Shown: one piece after another, positions 7,864 to 16,851 of the stretch | How positions within the stretch are numbered: the stretch's first letter is position 1 | How the letters are laid out: every line of letters starts with the position of its first letter | DNA from: Streptomyces sp. NBC_00433 | GTDB taxonomy: Bacteria; Actinomycetota; Actinomycetes; Streptomycetales; Streptomycetaceae | NCBI GenBank assembly: GCA_036015235.1 | Contig: CP107926.1 | Location: 7,980,001-8,044,000 of the forward strand | Reading direction: 5' to 3' | DNA: 64,000 nt | Position numbers and translations under genes: made by a program | The notes under the pieces: generated by a model | Told to the model about the DNA's origin: nothing | Seen by the model: the letters and a program-made list of their open reading frames with translations, nothing else | Database searches by the model: none

Positions 7864-9039
7864 ATGCAGACCTACGGCCCACAGCCGGTGTCCCGCCAAC
7901 TGCCCACCGAGGAGGCGCGCGACCTGCTCGCGCTCACCCGGGACCTGGCCCAGCGGGAGATCGCCCCCGCCGCGGCCGCCGAGGAGGACGCCGGGCGCTT
8001 CCCGCGCGAGACCTTCACCCTGATCGGCGGGGCCGGGCTGCTCGGACTGCCCTATTCGGAGGAATACGGCGGCGGAGGCCAGCCGTACGAGGTGTACCTC
8101 CAGGTCCTGGAGGAACTGGCGGCGGCCCGGCTGACCGTCGGCCTCGGCGTCAGCGTCCACACCCTGTCCTGCCACGCCGTCGCCCGCTACGGCAGCAAGG
8201 AGCAGCGCGCCCAGCACCTGCCCGACATGCTCGGCGGCTCGCTGCTGGGCGCCTACTGCCTGTCGGAGCCGACCTCCGGCTCCGACGCCGCCGCCCTGCG
8301 CACCCGGGCGGTGCGCGACGGCGGCGACTGGACAGTCGACGGCACCAAGTCCTGGATCACCCACGGCGGCATCGCCGACTTCTACACGGTGCTGGCCCGC
8401 AGCGGCGGCGAGGGCGCGCACGGCATCTCCGCGTATCTCGTACCGGGCGACGCCCCGGGGCTGTCGGCGGCCGTGCCCGAACGGAAGATGGGCCTGAAGG
8501 GCTCACCGACCGCGCAGGTCCACTTCGACGCCGTCCGGGTGCCCGACACCCGCCGGATCGGTGAACTCGGCCAGGGCTTCGCCATCGCGCTCGACGCCCT
8601 GGACTCCGGGCGGCTCGGCATCGCCGCGTGCGCCACCGGACTGGCCCAGGCCGCCCTGGACGCGGCGCTCGGCTACGTCCTGGAGCGGCGGCAGTTCGAC
8701 CGGCCCGTCGCCGACTTCCAGGGCCTGCGCTTCATGCTCGCCGACATGGCCACCAGGATCGAGGCCGGCCGGGCGCTCTACCTGGCCGCCGCCAGGCTGC
8801 GCGACACGGGACAGCCGTTCTCCGCGCGGGCCGCCATGGCGAAGCTCTTCTGCACCGACACCGCGATGCAGGTGACCACCGACGCCGTGCAGCTGCTCGG
8901 CGGCTACGGCTACACCGCGGACTTCCCGGCCGAGCGCTACATGCGGGAGGCGAAGGTGCTGCAGATCGTGGAGGGCACCAACCAGATCCAGCGGATGGTC
9001 GTCGCGCGCCATCTGGCCGGGCCCGAGTCCAGGGGCTGA
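7864..9039 (+). CDS. acyl-CoA dehydrogenase
   Basis: FAD-dependent flavoenzyme (391 residues) that introduces the alpha-beta double bond in an acyl-CoA thioester, passing electrons to ETF. N-terminal helical domain (about 15-125), middle beta domain with CLSEPTSGSD (about 133-142) for FAD and substrate binding, and C-terminal helical domain. YMREAKVLQIVEGTNQIQ (about 360-377) contains the Glu expected to be the catalytic base and the FAD-contacting GTNQIQ loop. A GGAGG ribosome-binding site about 10 nt before ATG 7864 fixes the start. The gene is divergent from the kinase. A 10-bp palindrome GTTGATCAAC at 7743-7752 in the shared upstream region could be an operator. Chain-length specificity cannot be read from sequence. 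Confidence 0.92.
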   Translation: MQTYGPQPVSRQLPTEEARDLLALTRDLAQREIAPAAAAEEDAGRFPRETFTLIGGAGLLGLPYSEEYGGGGQPYEVYLQVLEELAAARLTVGLGVSVHTLSCHAVARYGSKEQRAQHLPDMLGGSLLGAYCLSEPTSGSDAAALRTRAVRDGGDWTVDGTKSWITHGGIADFYTVLARSGGEGAHGISAYLVPGDAPGLSAAVPERKMGLKGSPTAQVHFDAVRVPDTRRIGELGQGFAIALDALDSGRLGIAACATGLAQAALDAALGYVLERRQFDRPVADFQGLRFMLADMATRIEAGRALYLAAARLRDTGQPFSARAAMAKLFCTDTAMQVTTDAVQLLGGYGYTADFPAERYMREAKVLQIVEGTNQIQRMVVARHLAGPESRG

Positions 9040-9099
9040 CCCGCGGCGCGGGTGCGGTGGTGCCGGGCCGGCGTCGTCCACGCCGGCCGGGCGCTGCGA

Positions 9100-9582
9100 T
9101 CAGGCCGCGAGCCGCTGCTCGGGCATGTGGATGGGCCGCGACTCGGGGCCGCCGACGTGCGAGAAGGGCTGCGTACGCCAGTCGAGGCCGGCGGGCAGCG
9201 TCAGCAGCGCCGCCAGCTCCCCCTGGGCGTCCGCGCCGGCGGCACCGTCCGCGGGGCGGGCGTCGGCCACCGCGCGGCCCGAACCGGTGCACACGGTCAG
9301 GCCGAACGGATTCCACGGCGTCGGGCAGAGCGCGTGCTGCGGCAGCAGGTCCTCGTCGGTGAAGACCGCGATGGGCCGCCCGCAGTCCGGGCAGGACAGC
9401 CGGACGACATCGCCGAAGTCCTCCTCGAACGCCTCGTCGGCGTCCATGAGGTCGTCCGACGCGTCCGCGTCGGAGTCCGCCGGCTCACCGGCGGGGAAGA
9501 CGAACGCGTCGTCGCGTTCGTGGCCCTCCTCGAACGCGGGCCTGATCCGTTCGCTGCGGCTGTGGCGCACATGGTTACGCAT
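9100..9582 (-). CDS. hypothetical acidic protein with a Cys-pair motif
   Basis: I do not recognise a named family. The 160-residue protein has a basic start, a strongly acidic stretch (about 28-55, rich in Asp/Glu), then SCPDCGRPI with a later lone Cys (HALCPTPWNP) that could make a small zinc-binding ribbon, and a C-terminal region ending PIHMPEQRLAA. ATG 9582 is preceded by an AG-rich GGGGGAGA ribosome-binding site. It is a single gene between two plus-strand genes. Similar short proteins occur in Streptomyces genomes as conserved hypotheticals; a role in nucleic-acid or protein contact is only a guess. Confidence 0.65.
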   Translation of the reverse strand: MRNHVRHSRSERIRPAFEEGHERDDAFVFPAGEPADSDADASDDLMDADEAFEEDFGDVVRLSCPDCGRPIAVFTDEDLLPQHALCPTPWNPFGLTVCTGSGRAVADARPADGAAGADAQGELAALLTLPAGLDWRTQPFSHVGGPESRPIHMPEQRLAA

Positions 9583-9870
9583 GCTGCGTCTCCCCCTCGG
9601 GTGGGATGCCCTTCATCGGGTCGGCCCGGCATCACGCCCGCGGCCATAGCGAGCACTTCCCGCCACGCTACGCGGGTAACCACGCCATAGCGGGCAGACC
9701 GGTCCACTCGATGTGGCCTTCGTCACACCGGCCCGGATGGCTGGTTCATGCGCCCCCGCCGTGCGCCCGCGCACCCCCCTGCGCCCCCGCGCGGCTCCTT
9801 GCCCCGAGGCCGGATAAGGTGCGAACCGGCGAGGCCAGGCCAGGTCCGCCGGAAGTGGAAGCGTGACGTG

Positions 9871-11112
9871 ATGCAAAGCAACTGGGCGAGGAACCTGACC
9901 TTCTCCGCGGCCGAAGTACGCCGCCCCGCCACCGTCGCGGAGCTGCGGTCGCTGGTCGCCGCCGGCCGCCGCGCCAAAGCGCTCGGCAGCGCCCACTCCT
10001 TCAGCGACATCGCCGACACCGACGGCACCCTGATCGAACTGTCCGGGCTGCCGCCCGAGATCGACATCGACACCGCGGCCCGCACCGTCCGGGTCGCCGC
10101 CGGTGTGCGCTACGCGGAACTGGCGGCACACCTGCACGCCGGCGGCTTCGCGCTGCCCAACATGGCGTCCCTGCCGCACATCTCCGTCGGCGGCTCCGTC
10201 GCCACCGGCACCCACGGCTCCGGCGACGCCAACGGCGGCCTGGCCACCTCCGTCTCCGGCATCGACCTGGTCACCGCCGACGGCGGCATCCACACCATGA
10301 GCCGGGCCGCCGACGGCGACACCTTCGACGGCGCCGTCGTCGCGCTCGGCGCCCTCGGCATCGTCACCCACCTCACCCTGGACCTGCGGCCCGCCTTCGA
10401 GATCCGCCAGCGGGTCCTCACCGGCCTCGAACTCGCCGACGCCACCGCGAACTTCGACGCGATCACCTCCGCCGCGTACAGCGTCAGCCTCTTCACCGAC
10501 TGGCGCGGCCCGCGCTTCACCCAGGTGTGGCTCAAGCAGCTCGCCGACGCCCCCGACGCGGACTTCCCGTGGGCCAAGCCCGCCGACGCCAAGATGCACC
10601 CGGTGCCCGGCGTCGACCCCGTCCACTGCACCGACCAGTTCGACGTGCCGGGCCCCTGGCACGAGCGGCTGCCGCACTTCCGGCCCGGCTTCACGCCCAG
10701 CAGCGGCGAGGAACTGCAGTCCGAGTACCTGGTGCCGCGCAGCCACGCGGTCGCCGCGCTGACCGCGCTCGGCGCCCTGCGCGAGACCATCGCCCCCGTC
10801 CTGCAGGTCTGCGAGATCCGCACGGTCGCCGCCGACCGGCTCTGGCTCAGCCCCGCCTACGGCCGCGACACCGTCGCCCTGCACTTCACCTGGATCAAGG
10901 ACACCGCCCGCGTCCTGCCGGTCCTCGCCGCCATCGAAGGCGCACTGGCCCCCTACGAGCCCCGCCCGCACTGGGGCAAGGTCTTCACCACCGCCCCCGC
11001 CGAGGTCCGCGCCCGCTACCCCCGCATGGCCGACTTCCGGTCCCTGGCCGCCGCCACCGACCCGGCCCACACCTTCTCCAACGCTTTCCTCGACCGGATG
11101 CTCCACGCATGA
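9871..11112 (+). CDS. FAD-dependent alditol oxidase-like (AldO / aldonolactone oxidase family)
   Basis: VAO-type flavoenzyme, 413 residues, matching the length of Streptomyces AldO, which oxidises xylitol or sorbitol at C1 and yields hydrogen peroxide. The FAD domain begins almost at once; ALGSAHSFSDI carries the His (about residue 42) equivalent to the covalent flavin attachment site, and SVGGSVATGTHGSGDANGG is the diphosphate-binding segment. The C-terminal substrate domain ends with the typical RPHWGKVF motif. ATG 9871 is chosen because the protein then starts at the conserved SNWARNLTF; the in-frame region upstream is Pro/Arg-rich noise. A TAAGGT -10 candidate lies at 9815-9820. The stop overlaps a possible upstream start of the Lrp gene. 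Confidence 0.85.
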   Translation: MQSNWARNLTFSAAEVRRPATVAELRSLVAAGRRAKALGSAHSFSDIADTDGTLIELSGLPPEIDIDTAARTVRVAAGVRYAELAAHLHAGGFALPNMASLPHISVGGSVATGTHGSGDANGGLATSVSGIDLVTADGGIHTMSRAADGDTFDGAVVALGALGIVTHLTLDLRPAFEIRQRVLTGLELADATANFDAITSAAYSVSLFTDWRGPRFTQVWLKQLADAPDADFPWAKPADAKMHPVPGVDPVHCTDQFDVPGPWHERLPHFRPGFTPSSGEELQSEYLVPRSHAVAALTALGALRETIAPVLQVCEIRTVAADRLWLSPAYGRDTVALHFTWIKDTARVLPVLAAIEGALAPYEPRPHWGKVFTTAPAEVRARYPRMADFRSLAAATDPAHTFSNAFLDRMLHA

Positions 11113-11133
11113 CGGAAACCACCGGGGTGCCGG

Positions 11134-11139
11134 TAAGGT
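11134..11139 (+). promoter_or_regulatory. -10 box of a probable leaderless promoter for the Lrp gene
   Basis: TAAGGT lies 8 nt before GTG 11148, at the distance expected if transcription begins at the start codon. No Shine-Dalgarno sequence precedes that GTG. Confidence 0.5.
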
Positions 11140-11147
11140 CGTCCGCT

Positions 11148-11588
11148 GTGGAAGAGCTGGATCGTCAGATCGTGGAGCTGCTCATGGCCGACGGGCGCAT
11201 GAGCTACACGGACCTGGGCAAGGCCACGGGCCTTTCCACCTCCGCGGTCCACCAGCGGGTCCGCCGGCTCGAACAGCGCGGCGTCATCCGCGGTTACGCC
11301 GCGATCGTCGACGCCGAGGCCGTCGGGCTCTCGCTGACCGCCTTCATCTCCGTCAAGCCGTTCGACCCGAGCGCGCCGGACGACATCCCCGAGCGGCTCG
11401 CCGAGGTCCCCGAGATCGAGGCGTGTCACTCCGTGGCGGGGGACGAGAACTACATCCTGAAGGTGCGGGTCTCGACGCCGAGCGAGCTCGAACACCTCCT
11501 CGCTCGGCTCAGGACCCTCGCGGGTGTCTCCACCCGCACCACGGTCGTCCTCTCGACGCCCTACGAGTCCCGTCCTCCCCGCCTCTAG
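11148..11588 (+). CDS. Lrp/AsnC family transcriptional regulator
   Basis: Small feast/famine regulator (146 residues from GTG 11148). N-terminal winged helix-turn-helix with LDRQIVELLMADGRMSYTDL and GLSTSAVHQRVRRLE (recognition helix about 30-45), followed by a RAM ligand-binding domain with IEACHSVAGDENYILKVRV (about 90-108), the region that binds an amino acid effector at the dimer interface. ATG 11109 overlaps the preceding stop and would add 13 residues; I prefer GTG 11148 because family members start at EELDRQI and a TAAGGT box lies 8 nt upstream. Its targets are unknown; the adjacent oxidase and the amidohydrolase downstream are candidates by position only. Confidence 0.88.
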   Translation: MEELDRQIVELLMADGRMSYTDLGKATGLSTSAVHQRVRRLEQRGVIRGYAAIVDAEAVGLSLTAFISVKPFDPSAPDDIPERLAEVPEIEACHSVAGDENYILKVRVSTPSELEHLLARLRTLAGVSTRTTVVLSTPYESRPPRL

Positions 11589-11638
11589 CCCCCTTGCGGT
11601 GGGCGGTCGCCTTTCCCCCGGTGGTGGGTTGCGCGCGC

Positions 11639-11825
11639 AGTTCTCCCCCAGCGCTTCGCCTGGGGGTACCCCCACGCGCCCCTGAAAAACGCTCACCCTC
11701 CAGCGCAGAGCCCCGCCCCTGCCAGGGGCGAATGCCTGGGCGTAGGAGGACGCAGGCCAAAAGGGGCGCGGGGAACTGCGCGCCCCATCACGACGGCGTC
11801 GCAGACAAGCAACGCACCGCAAGTG
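11639..11825. repeat. dispersed GC-rich palindromic intergenic repeat (copy A)
   Basis: The gap 11589-11953 contains no credible gene. Its core is a member of the repeat family seen again at 60675-60994: the segment from GTTCTCCCCCAGCGCTTCG through GAAAAACGCTCACCCTCC to GGGGCGCGGGGAACTGCGCG and CAAGCAACGCACCGCAAG is shared, in the opposite orientation, with copy D. Short inverted repeats (for example CCCCCAGCGCTTCGCCTGGGGG) would fold into hairpins. A second partial GGCGGGGAACTGCGCGAGAAG core follows at about 11857. It may act as a transcription barrier between the Lrp gene and the amidohydrolase. Confidence 0.75.
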
Positions 11826-11953
11826 TGGAGTCCGTAACAGCACCCCGCAGGGAGTGGCGGGGAACTGCGCGAGAAGCCCCCACCGGGGGAAAGGGGCTGG
11901 TCCGGGGGGGTCCCCCCGGGGGAGGCCGGGGTGGGGAGGGGGAGACTGGGGGG

Positions 11954-13618
11954 ATGCGCCCCAGTTCTGGTGAGACCAGGCCCTCGTCGGAGGGCACCCC
12001 ACGCAGCAGGACTGTCATGCTGCGTGCCGGCTTCGTGTACACCCCCAGCGACCCGTTCGCGACAGCGATGGTCGTGGACGGCGACACCGTCGCGTGGGTC
12101 GGCGAAGAGGCCGCCGCCGACTCCTTCGCCGACGGCGTGGACGAGGTCGTCGACCTCGACGGAGCCCTGGTCGCACCGGCGTTCACGGACGCCCACGTGC
12201 ACACCACCGCCACCGGGCTCGCCCTGACCGGCCCGGACCTGGCCGGCGCCGCGAACCTGGCGGAGGCACTGGAGAGGACCGCGGCCTATGCCGCCTCGCA
12301 CCCCGCCGACCGCGTACTGCTCGGGCACGGGTGGGACGAGAGCCGCTGGCCGGAGCGGCGGGCGCCGACGCGGGCGGAGCTGGACCGGGCGACGGGCGGC
12401 CGCCCGCTGTACCTGTCGCGTACCGACGTGCACAGCGCGGCCGTCAGCAGCGGTCTGGCCGCCCTCGTACCCGGCCTGGCGGGGCTGGCCGGGCACGACC
12501 CGCGGGCGCCGCTGACGCGGGACGCGCACCATGCCGTGCGGCGGGCCGCCTACGCCGCCGTGACGCCCGCCCAGCGGGAGGCTGCCCAGCGGGCCGCGCT
12601 GCGGCACGCGGCCGCGCAGGGCATCGGCTCGGTGCACGAGTGCGCGGGCCCCGACATCTCCTCGCAGGACGACCTGACAGGCCTGCTGGCGCTGGCGGCG
12701 GCCGGCGACGGGCCGCGGGTGCTCGGCTACTGGGCCGAGCCGGTCCGCGAGGCCGCGGACCTGGACCGTGTCCGCGACCTCGGCGCGGTCGGCGCCGCGG
12801 GCGACCTGTTCGTGGACGGCTCGCTCGGCTCGCACACCGCGTGCCTGCACGCGCCCTACGCCGACGACGCCGCCGTCACTGGCGTCTCCTACCTGGACGG
12901 CGAGACCATCGCCCGCCACCTGCTGCTGTGCACGCGGGCCGGCGTGCAGGCCGGTTTCCACGCCATCGGGGACGCGGCCGTCGACGCCGTCGTGGCGGGG
13001 GTGCGGGCCGCCGCCGAGGCGGTGGGCCTGGACCGGGTGCGGGCGCTGCGGCACCGCGTCGAGCACGCCGAGATGCTGACCGGCGCCGCCGTCGCGGCCT
13101 TCGCCGAATTCGGCCTGGTCGCCTCCGTGCAGCCCGCCTTCGATGCCGCCTGGGGCGGCCCGGACGGGATGTACGCGGCCAGGCTCGGCGCCGAGCGGGC
13201 CGCGGAGCTCAACCCGTACGCGGCACTGACCCGCGCGGGTGTGCCGCTCGCGCTCGGCTCTGACAGCCCGGTCACCCCGCTCGACCCGTGGGGAGCGGTG
13301 CGGGCCGCCGCCTTCCACCGGACACCCGCGCACCGGATCTCCGCCCGCGCCGCCTTCACCGCGCACACCAGGGGCGGCTGGCGCGCGGTCGGCCGGGACG
13401 ACGCGGGCGTCCTGGTGCCCGGCGCCCCGGCGGACTACGCGGTCTGGCGCGTCGGCGACCTGGTCGTCCAGGCCCCCGACGAGCGCGTCGCCAACTGGTC
13501 GACCGACCCGCGCTCCGGCACTCCCGGCCTGCCCGATCTGACTCCGGGCGGTGAGCTTCCGGTCGCGCTGCGTACGGTCGTCGGCGGCCGTACGGTCCAC
13601 GCGCGGCCGAACGGGTGA
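11954..13618 (+). CDS. YtcJ-like amidohydrolase
   Basis: Metal-dependent amidohydrolase superfamily enzyme (554 residues from ATG 11954; ATG 12017 giving 533 residues is also possible, with CAGGA upstream). A beta-sandwich N-terminal part precedes the TIM barrel. Visible metal ligands are FTDAHVHTT (HxH, about residue 79-81), HRVEHAEML (His pair about 370) and LGSDSPVTPLDPW (Asp about 435), with GFHAIGDAAVD contributing another His. The composition resembles exo-enzymes annotated as N-substituted formamide deformylase or YtcJ; the actual substrate is not deducible. It stands alone, downstream of a palindromic repeat block. Confidence 0.82.
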   Translation: MRPSSGETRPSSEGTPRSRTVMLRAGFVYTPSDPFATAMVVDGDTVAWVGEEAAADSFADGVDEVVDLDGALVAPAFTDAHVHTTATGLALTGPDLAGAANLAEALERTAAYAASHPADRVLLGHGWDESRWPERRAPTRAELDRATGGRPLYLSRTDVHSAAVSSGLAALVPGLAGLAGHDPRAPLTRDAHHAVRRAAYAAVTPAQREAAQRAALRHAAAQGIGSVHECAGPDISSQDDLTGLLALAAAGDGPRVLGYWAEPVREAADLDRVRDLGAVGAAGDLFVDGSLGSHTACLHAPYADDAAVTGVSYLDGETIARHLLLCTRAGVQAGFHAIGDAAVDAVVAGVRAAAEAVGLDRVRALRHRVEHAEMLTGAAVAAFAEFGLVASVQPAFDAAWGGPDGMYAARLGAERAAELNPYAALTRAGVPLALGSDSPVTPLDPWGAVRAAAFHRTPAHRISARAAFTAHTRGGWRAVGRDDAGVLVPGAPADYAVWRVGDLVVQAPDERVANWSTDPRSGTPGLPDLTPGGELPVALRTVVGGRTVHARPNG

Positions 13619-14206
13619 CCGGTGGCGGCGCCCGATGCGGCCGAACGGTGCGCGCTGGCGCCGCTGCGGCGTGTCGCATGCCGCGTGGCCGGTCCGCACT
13701 GACCTGCTGATTTGGCGAAAGCCCGCAGGTCAAAGGGCTGTTGACAGTGGCCGGTCGGAGGCGAGTAGGTTCGGCGAAGTCCACCACAGGACGTCGAACC
13801 GGGGGCCCTCCGCGGTCGCGTCGACCGCCGCTGGGCCATGGGGTGTCGCGCCGCACGTGCACGCCGCCACTGGCAGCCAGGTCCAGCGCGCACGGCGCGG
13901 AACGCGGCTCGCCAGTGGGCCTCTCCGCCCGTGAGGGTACGGAGGGTGAGCGTCGCCCGATCGGCAGGTGTGACCCGGGAAGGGCCCGGACGCCCAGTAG
14001 ACAACGGCTTTGGTCGACCCGCAGCCAGCGGTTCCCAGGTCGGCCCGAAGGGCGTTCGGGCCCGTTCCGCAGCATCGCGGGGCGGGAGCGCCGACTTTGG
14101 GCGCGGCGCGGGGGGATGGGAAGCTTTGCCCATCCGCGGCTCACCCTCGCGTCATCACGGGGTACGGTCGCCTTCACCACCCTCCACCTGCAGGAAGGCC
14201 GCGACT
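13619..14206. other. 588-bp gene-free stretch before lnt
   Basis: Open frames here look like codon-bias shadows: Arg/Pro/Ser-rich, no domain, no ribosome-binding site. Two promoter-like elements can be seen on the plus strand: TTGACA at 13741-13746 with TAGGTT at 13766-13771 (19-bp spacer), and TACGGT at 14163-14168 just before the lnt ribosome-binding site. A hairpin with 7-bp arms (GGATGGG 14114-14120, CCCATCC 14129-14135) lies between them. A long leader or a small RNA starting near 13778 is possible but unproven. Confidence 0.4.
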
Positions 14207-15895
14207 GTGCGCCTGCGCCCCGAAACCGCTCCCGCCGCGCCCCCGGCTGAACCCGGCGTGCCGGAAAGGGCGCCCGGCGGCCCGCTGGACGCACCGGAGC
14301 CGGCGGCGCGACGCGCCTCGCGGCGCGGGCGGTTCGCCGCACTCGCCCGCAGGTCCGCGCCCAGCAGCGCGGTCGCCGCGGCGAGCGGCCTGGCACTGGC
14401 CGCCGCCTTCCCGCCCTACGACCTGTGGCCGCTGTCGCTGGTCGCGGTCGCCGCGCTGTCGCTGCTGACGCGCGGCAGGACCGTACGCCAGGGCGTCTGG
14501 CTCGGCTTCGCCTTCGGCTGGCCCTTCTTCATCTGGCTGCTCCAGTGGCTGCACACCGTCGGCTGGGACGCCGTGGTGGGCCTGGCCGCGATCGAGGCGG
14601 GCTTCCTCGCGGTGCTGGGCGGCTGCCTGGTGCTGGCCCAGCGGCTGCCCGGGTGGCCGCTGTGGGCCGCGTGCCTGTGGGTGACCGAGGAACTGGCCAG
14701 GGACCGGCTGCCCTTCGGCGGCTTCCCCTGGGGGCGGCTCGCCTTCGCCAACACCGGTTCTCCTTACACCCCGCTGGCCGCGCTCGGCGGCGCCCCGCTG
14801 GTGACCTTCGCGGTGGCGCTCAGCGGCACCCTGCTGGCCGCGGCGGCAGCGGCGGCCGTACGCCTCCACCGCACCCGGGCATGGAGCCCGCGGGCCGTGC
14901 TGCCCGCCACGGGGGCCCTGGTGCTGTCCGCGGCCGTGCTGCTGGCCGGCCTGCTCGTACCGGTTCCGACGAACGCCGACGACCACGTGCGGATCGCCGT
15001 CGTGCAGGGCAACGTCCAGCAGCCGGGGCTGCACTTCCTCGGCCGCCCGATGATGATCCTGGACAACCACGTCAAGGCCACCCTCAAGCTCGCCGCCGAC
15101 ATCAAGGCGGCCCGGGTGCCCAAGCCCGACCTGGTGCTGTGGCCGGAGAACTCCTCCGACCTCGACCCGTTCTCGAACCCGGCCGCCTACGACAAGATCA
15201 CCGAGGCCGTGCAGGCGGTCGGCGTACCGGTGCTGGTGGGCGTCCTGGTGGACGGCCCGGACGTCGACCACGTGCAGAACGAGGGCATCGTCTGGGACCC
15301 GGTCAAGGGTCCGGGCGCGCACTACACCAAGCAGCACCCGGTGCCCTTCGGCGAATACGTGCCCTTCCGCAAGGAACTGACCAAGGTCATCAGCCGGCTG
15401 GACGAGATCCCCCGCGACTTCTACCCCGGCAGGACCACCGGTGTGCTGCAGATCGGCCCGGCGCGGCTCGGCGACGTGATCTGCTTCGAGGTCGCCTACG
15501 ACAGCATCGTGCGCGACACCGTCAACGCCGGGGCGCGCGCCATCGTCGTCCAGACGAACAACGCCACCTACGGCAGGACCGGGCAGCCCGAGCAGCAGCT
15601 CGCCATGTCCAGGCTGCGCGCGATCGAGCACGGGCGGGCCGTCGTCACCGCCGCGACCAGCGGGATCAGTGCGATCGTCGGCCCTGATGGCAAGATCGAA
15701 CAGCGCAGCAGGGAATTCACCCAGCAGGTGCTGAACGCCGACATCCCGCTGCGCGACGGCACGACGGTCGCCGATCGCGTCGGTGCGGCACCCGAGTGGA
15801 CCCTCGCTATGGTGGGGCTTCTGTCCTGTGCGGTCGCCATCGCACTCGGCAGGCGGGACCGTACCCGCACCACGAAAGGACAAGAACAGCAGTGA
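14207..15895 (+). CDS. lnt: apolipoprotein N-acyltransferase
   Basis: Integral membrane enzyme adding the third acyl chain to the N-terminal Cys of lipoproteins. GTG 14207 has AGGAAGG 8 nt upstream. After a disordered Pro/Ala-rich N-terminus (about 50 residues) come about six membrane segments and a periplasmic carbon-nitrogen hydrolase domain. The catalytic triad is visible: Glu in WPENSS (about 314), Lys in YTKQHPVPFGEYVPF (about 375) and Cys in DVICFEVAYD (about 426). A final membrane segment sits near 535-555. The stop overlaps the start of the mannosyltransferase gene by 4 nt. In Mycobacterium tuberculosis the same two activities are fused in Ppm1, so this adjacency fits lipoprotein acylation and glycosylation working together. 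Confidence 0.93.
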   Translation: MRLRPETAPAAPPAEPGVPERAPGGPLDAPEPAARRASRRGRFAALARRSAPSSAVAAASGLALAAAFPPYDLWPLSLVAVAALSLLTRGRTVRQGVWLGFAFGWPFFIWLLQWLHTVGWDAVVGLAAIEAGFLAVLGGCLVLAQRLPGWPLWAACLWVTEELARDRLPFGGFPWGRLAFANTGSPYTPLAALGGAPLVTFAVALSGTLLAAAAAAAVRLHRTRAWSPRAVLPATGALVLSAAVLLAGLLVPVPTNADDHVRIAVVQGNVQQPGLHFLGRPMMILDNHVKATLKLAADIKAARVPKPDLVLWPENSSDLDPFSNPAAYDKITEAVQAVGVPVLVGVLVDGPDVDHVQNEGIVWDPVKGPGAHYTKQHPVPFGEYVPFRKELTKVISRLDEIPRDFYPGRTTGVLQIGPARLGDVICFEVAYDSIVRDTVNAGARAIVVQTNNATYGRTGQPEQQLAMSRLRAIEHGRAVVTAATSGISAIVGPDGKIEQRSREFTQQVLNADIPLRDGTTVADRVGAAPEWTLAMVGLLSCAVAIALGRRDRTRTTKGQEQQ

Positions 15896-16800
15896 ACGAC
15901 GGCGAGCAGCGGAGCTTCGGGCCGCTCGGCAGGGTCCTGGTCATCATCCCGACCTACAACGAGGCCGAGAACGTGGTGCCGATCGTGCGGCGGGTACGGG
16001 CCGCGGTCCCGGACGCCGACGTCCTGGTCGCCGATGACAACAGCCCCGACGGCACCGGCAAGCTGGCCGACGACCTCGCAGCCGACGACCCGTCGGTGCG
16101 GGTCCTGCACCGCAAGGGCAAGGAAGGGCTCGGCGCCGCCTACCTGGCCGGCTTCCGCTGGGGCATCGACAACGGCTACGACGTCCTGGTCGAGATGGAC
16201 GCCGACGGCTCGCACCAGCCCGAGGAGCTGCCCCGGCTGCTGACCGCCCTCAAGAACGCCGACCTGGTGCTCGGCTCGCGCTGGATTCCCGGCGGCCGGG
16301 TGGTGAACTGGCCCAAGAGCCGCGAGTTCATCTCCCGCGGCGGCAGCACGTACTCCCGGCTGATGCTCGGCGTGACCATCCGTGACGTCACCGGCGGCTA
16401 CCGGGCCTTCCGCAAGGAGACGCTGCTCGGCCTCGGCATGGACGACGTCGCCTCCGCCGGCTACTGCTTCCAGGTCGACCTGGCCTGGCGCGCGGTCAAG
16501 GCCGGCTTCCACGTGGTCGAGGTGCCGATCACCTTCGTGGAGCGGGAGCGCGGCGACAGCAAGATGAGCCGCAACATCGTCGCCGAGGCCCTGCTGCGGG
16601 TCACCGCCTGGGGCATCACCTCCCGGGCCGGCCGGATCACCGGCGGCAGGCCGGCCGTCGCCCGCGAGGGCGGGGCCGACTCCGACGCGGAGGGCGACCG
16701 CGAGGCCGATCGGCAGGCCCGCCCGCATGCCGGCGCCCAGCCCGACGCCGACTCCGGCACGGCGGTCACCGCGGAAGCCGGGCAGCCGTCCCCGTCCTAG
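15892..16800 (+). CDS. ppm: polyprenol-phosphate mannosyltransferase (Ppm-like GT2)
   Basis: GT2 glycosyltransferase that transfers mannose from GDP-mannose to polyprenyl phosphate, supplying the donor for protein O-mannosylation. GTG 15892 overlaps the lnt stop (GTGA); GAAAGGA lies 11 nt upstream. Motifs: VLVIIPTYNEAENV (about 15-28), ADDNSPDGTG (about 48-57), the metal-binding EMDADGSHQPEEL (about 101-113), GSRWIPGG and the C-terminal FVERERGDSKMS. There are no membrane segments, as for the soluble bacterial/yeast-type enzyme. The last 70 residues are low-complexity Ala/Asp/Pro and probably disordered. Coupling with lnt mirrors the fused mycobacterial enzyme. Confidence 0.92.
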   Translation: MNDGEQRSFGPLGRVLVIIPTYNEAENVVPIVRRVRAAVPDADVLVADDNSPDGTGKLADDLAADDPSVRVLHRKGKEGLGAAYLAGFRWGIDNGYDVLVEMDADGSHQPEELPRLLTALKNADLVLGSRWIPGGRVVNWPKSREFISRGGSTYSRLMLGVTIRDVTGGYRAFRKETLLGLGMDDVASAGYCFQVDLAWRAVKAGFHVVEVPITFVERERGDSKMSRNIVAEALLRVTAWGITSRAGRITGGRPAVAREGGADSDAEGDREADRQARPHAGAQPDADSGTAVTAEAGQPSPS

Positions 16801-16851
16801 GGACCGCGGTTTCCCAGGGCCTGCGGTCGTCGGCGGGTCCGCGGTCCCCGG

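Noticed and set aside
11589..11953. CRISPR-like or tRNA-like signal in the repeat-rich gap
   Set aside because: Repeats are not regularly spaced with unique spacers, and no cloverleaf with a CCA-type acceptor or TTCGA arm could be drawn.
13435..14133. 232-residue minus-strand frame before lnt
   Set aside because: Overlaps the amidohydrolase 3' end, is Arg/Pro/Ser-rich, and has no ribosome-binding site or homologous motif.
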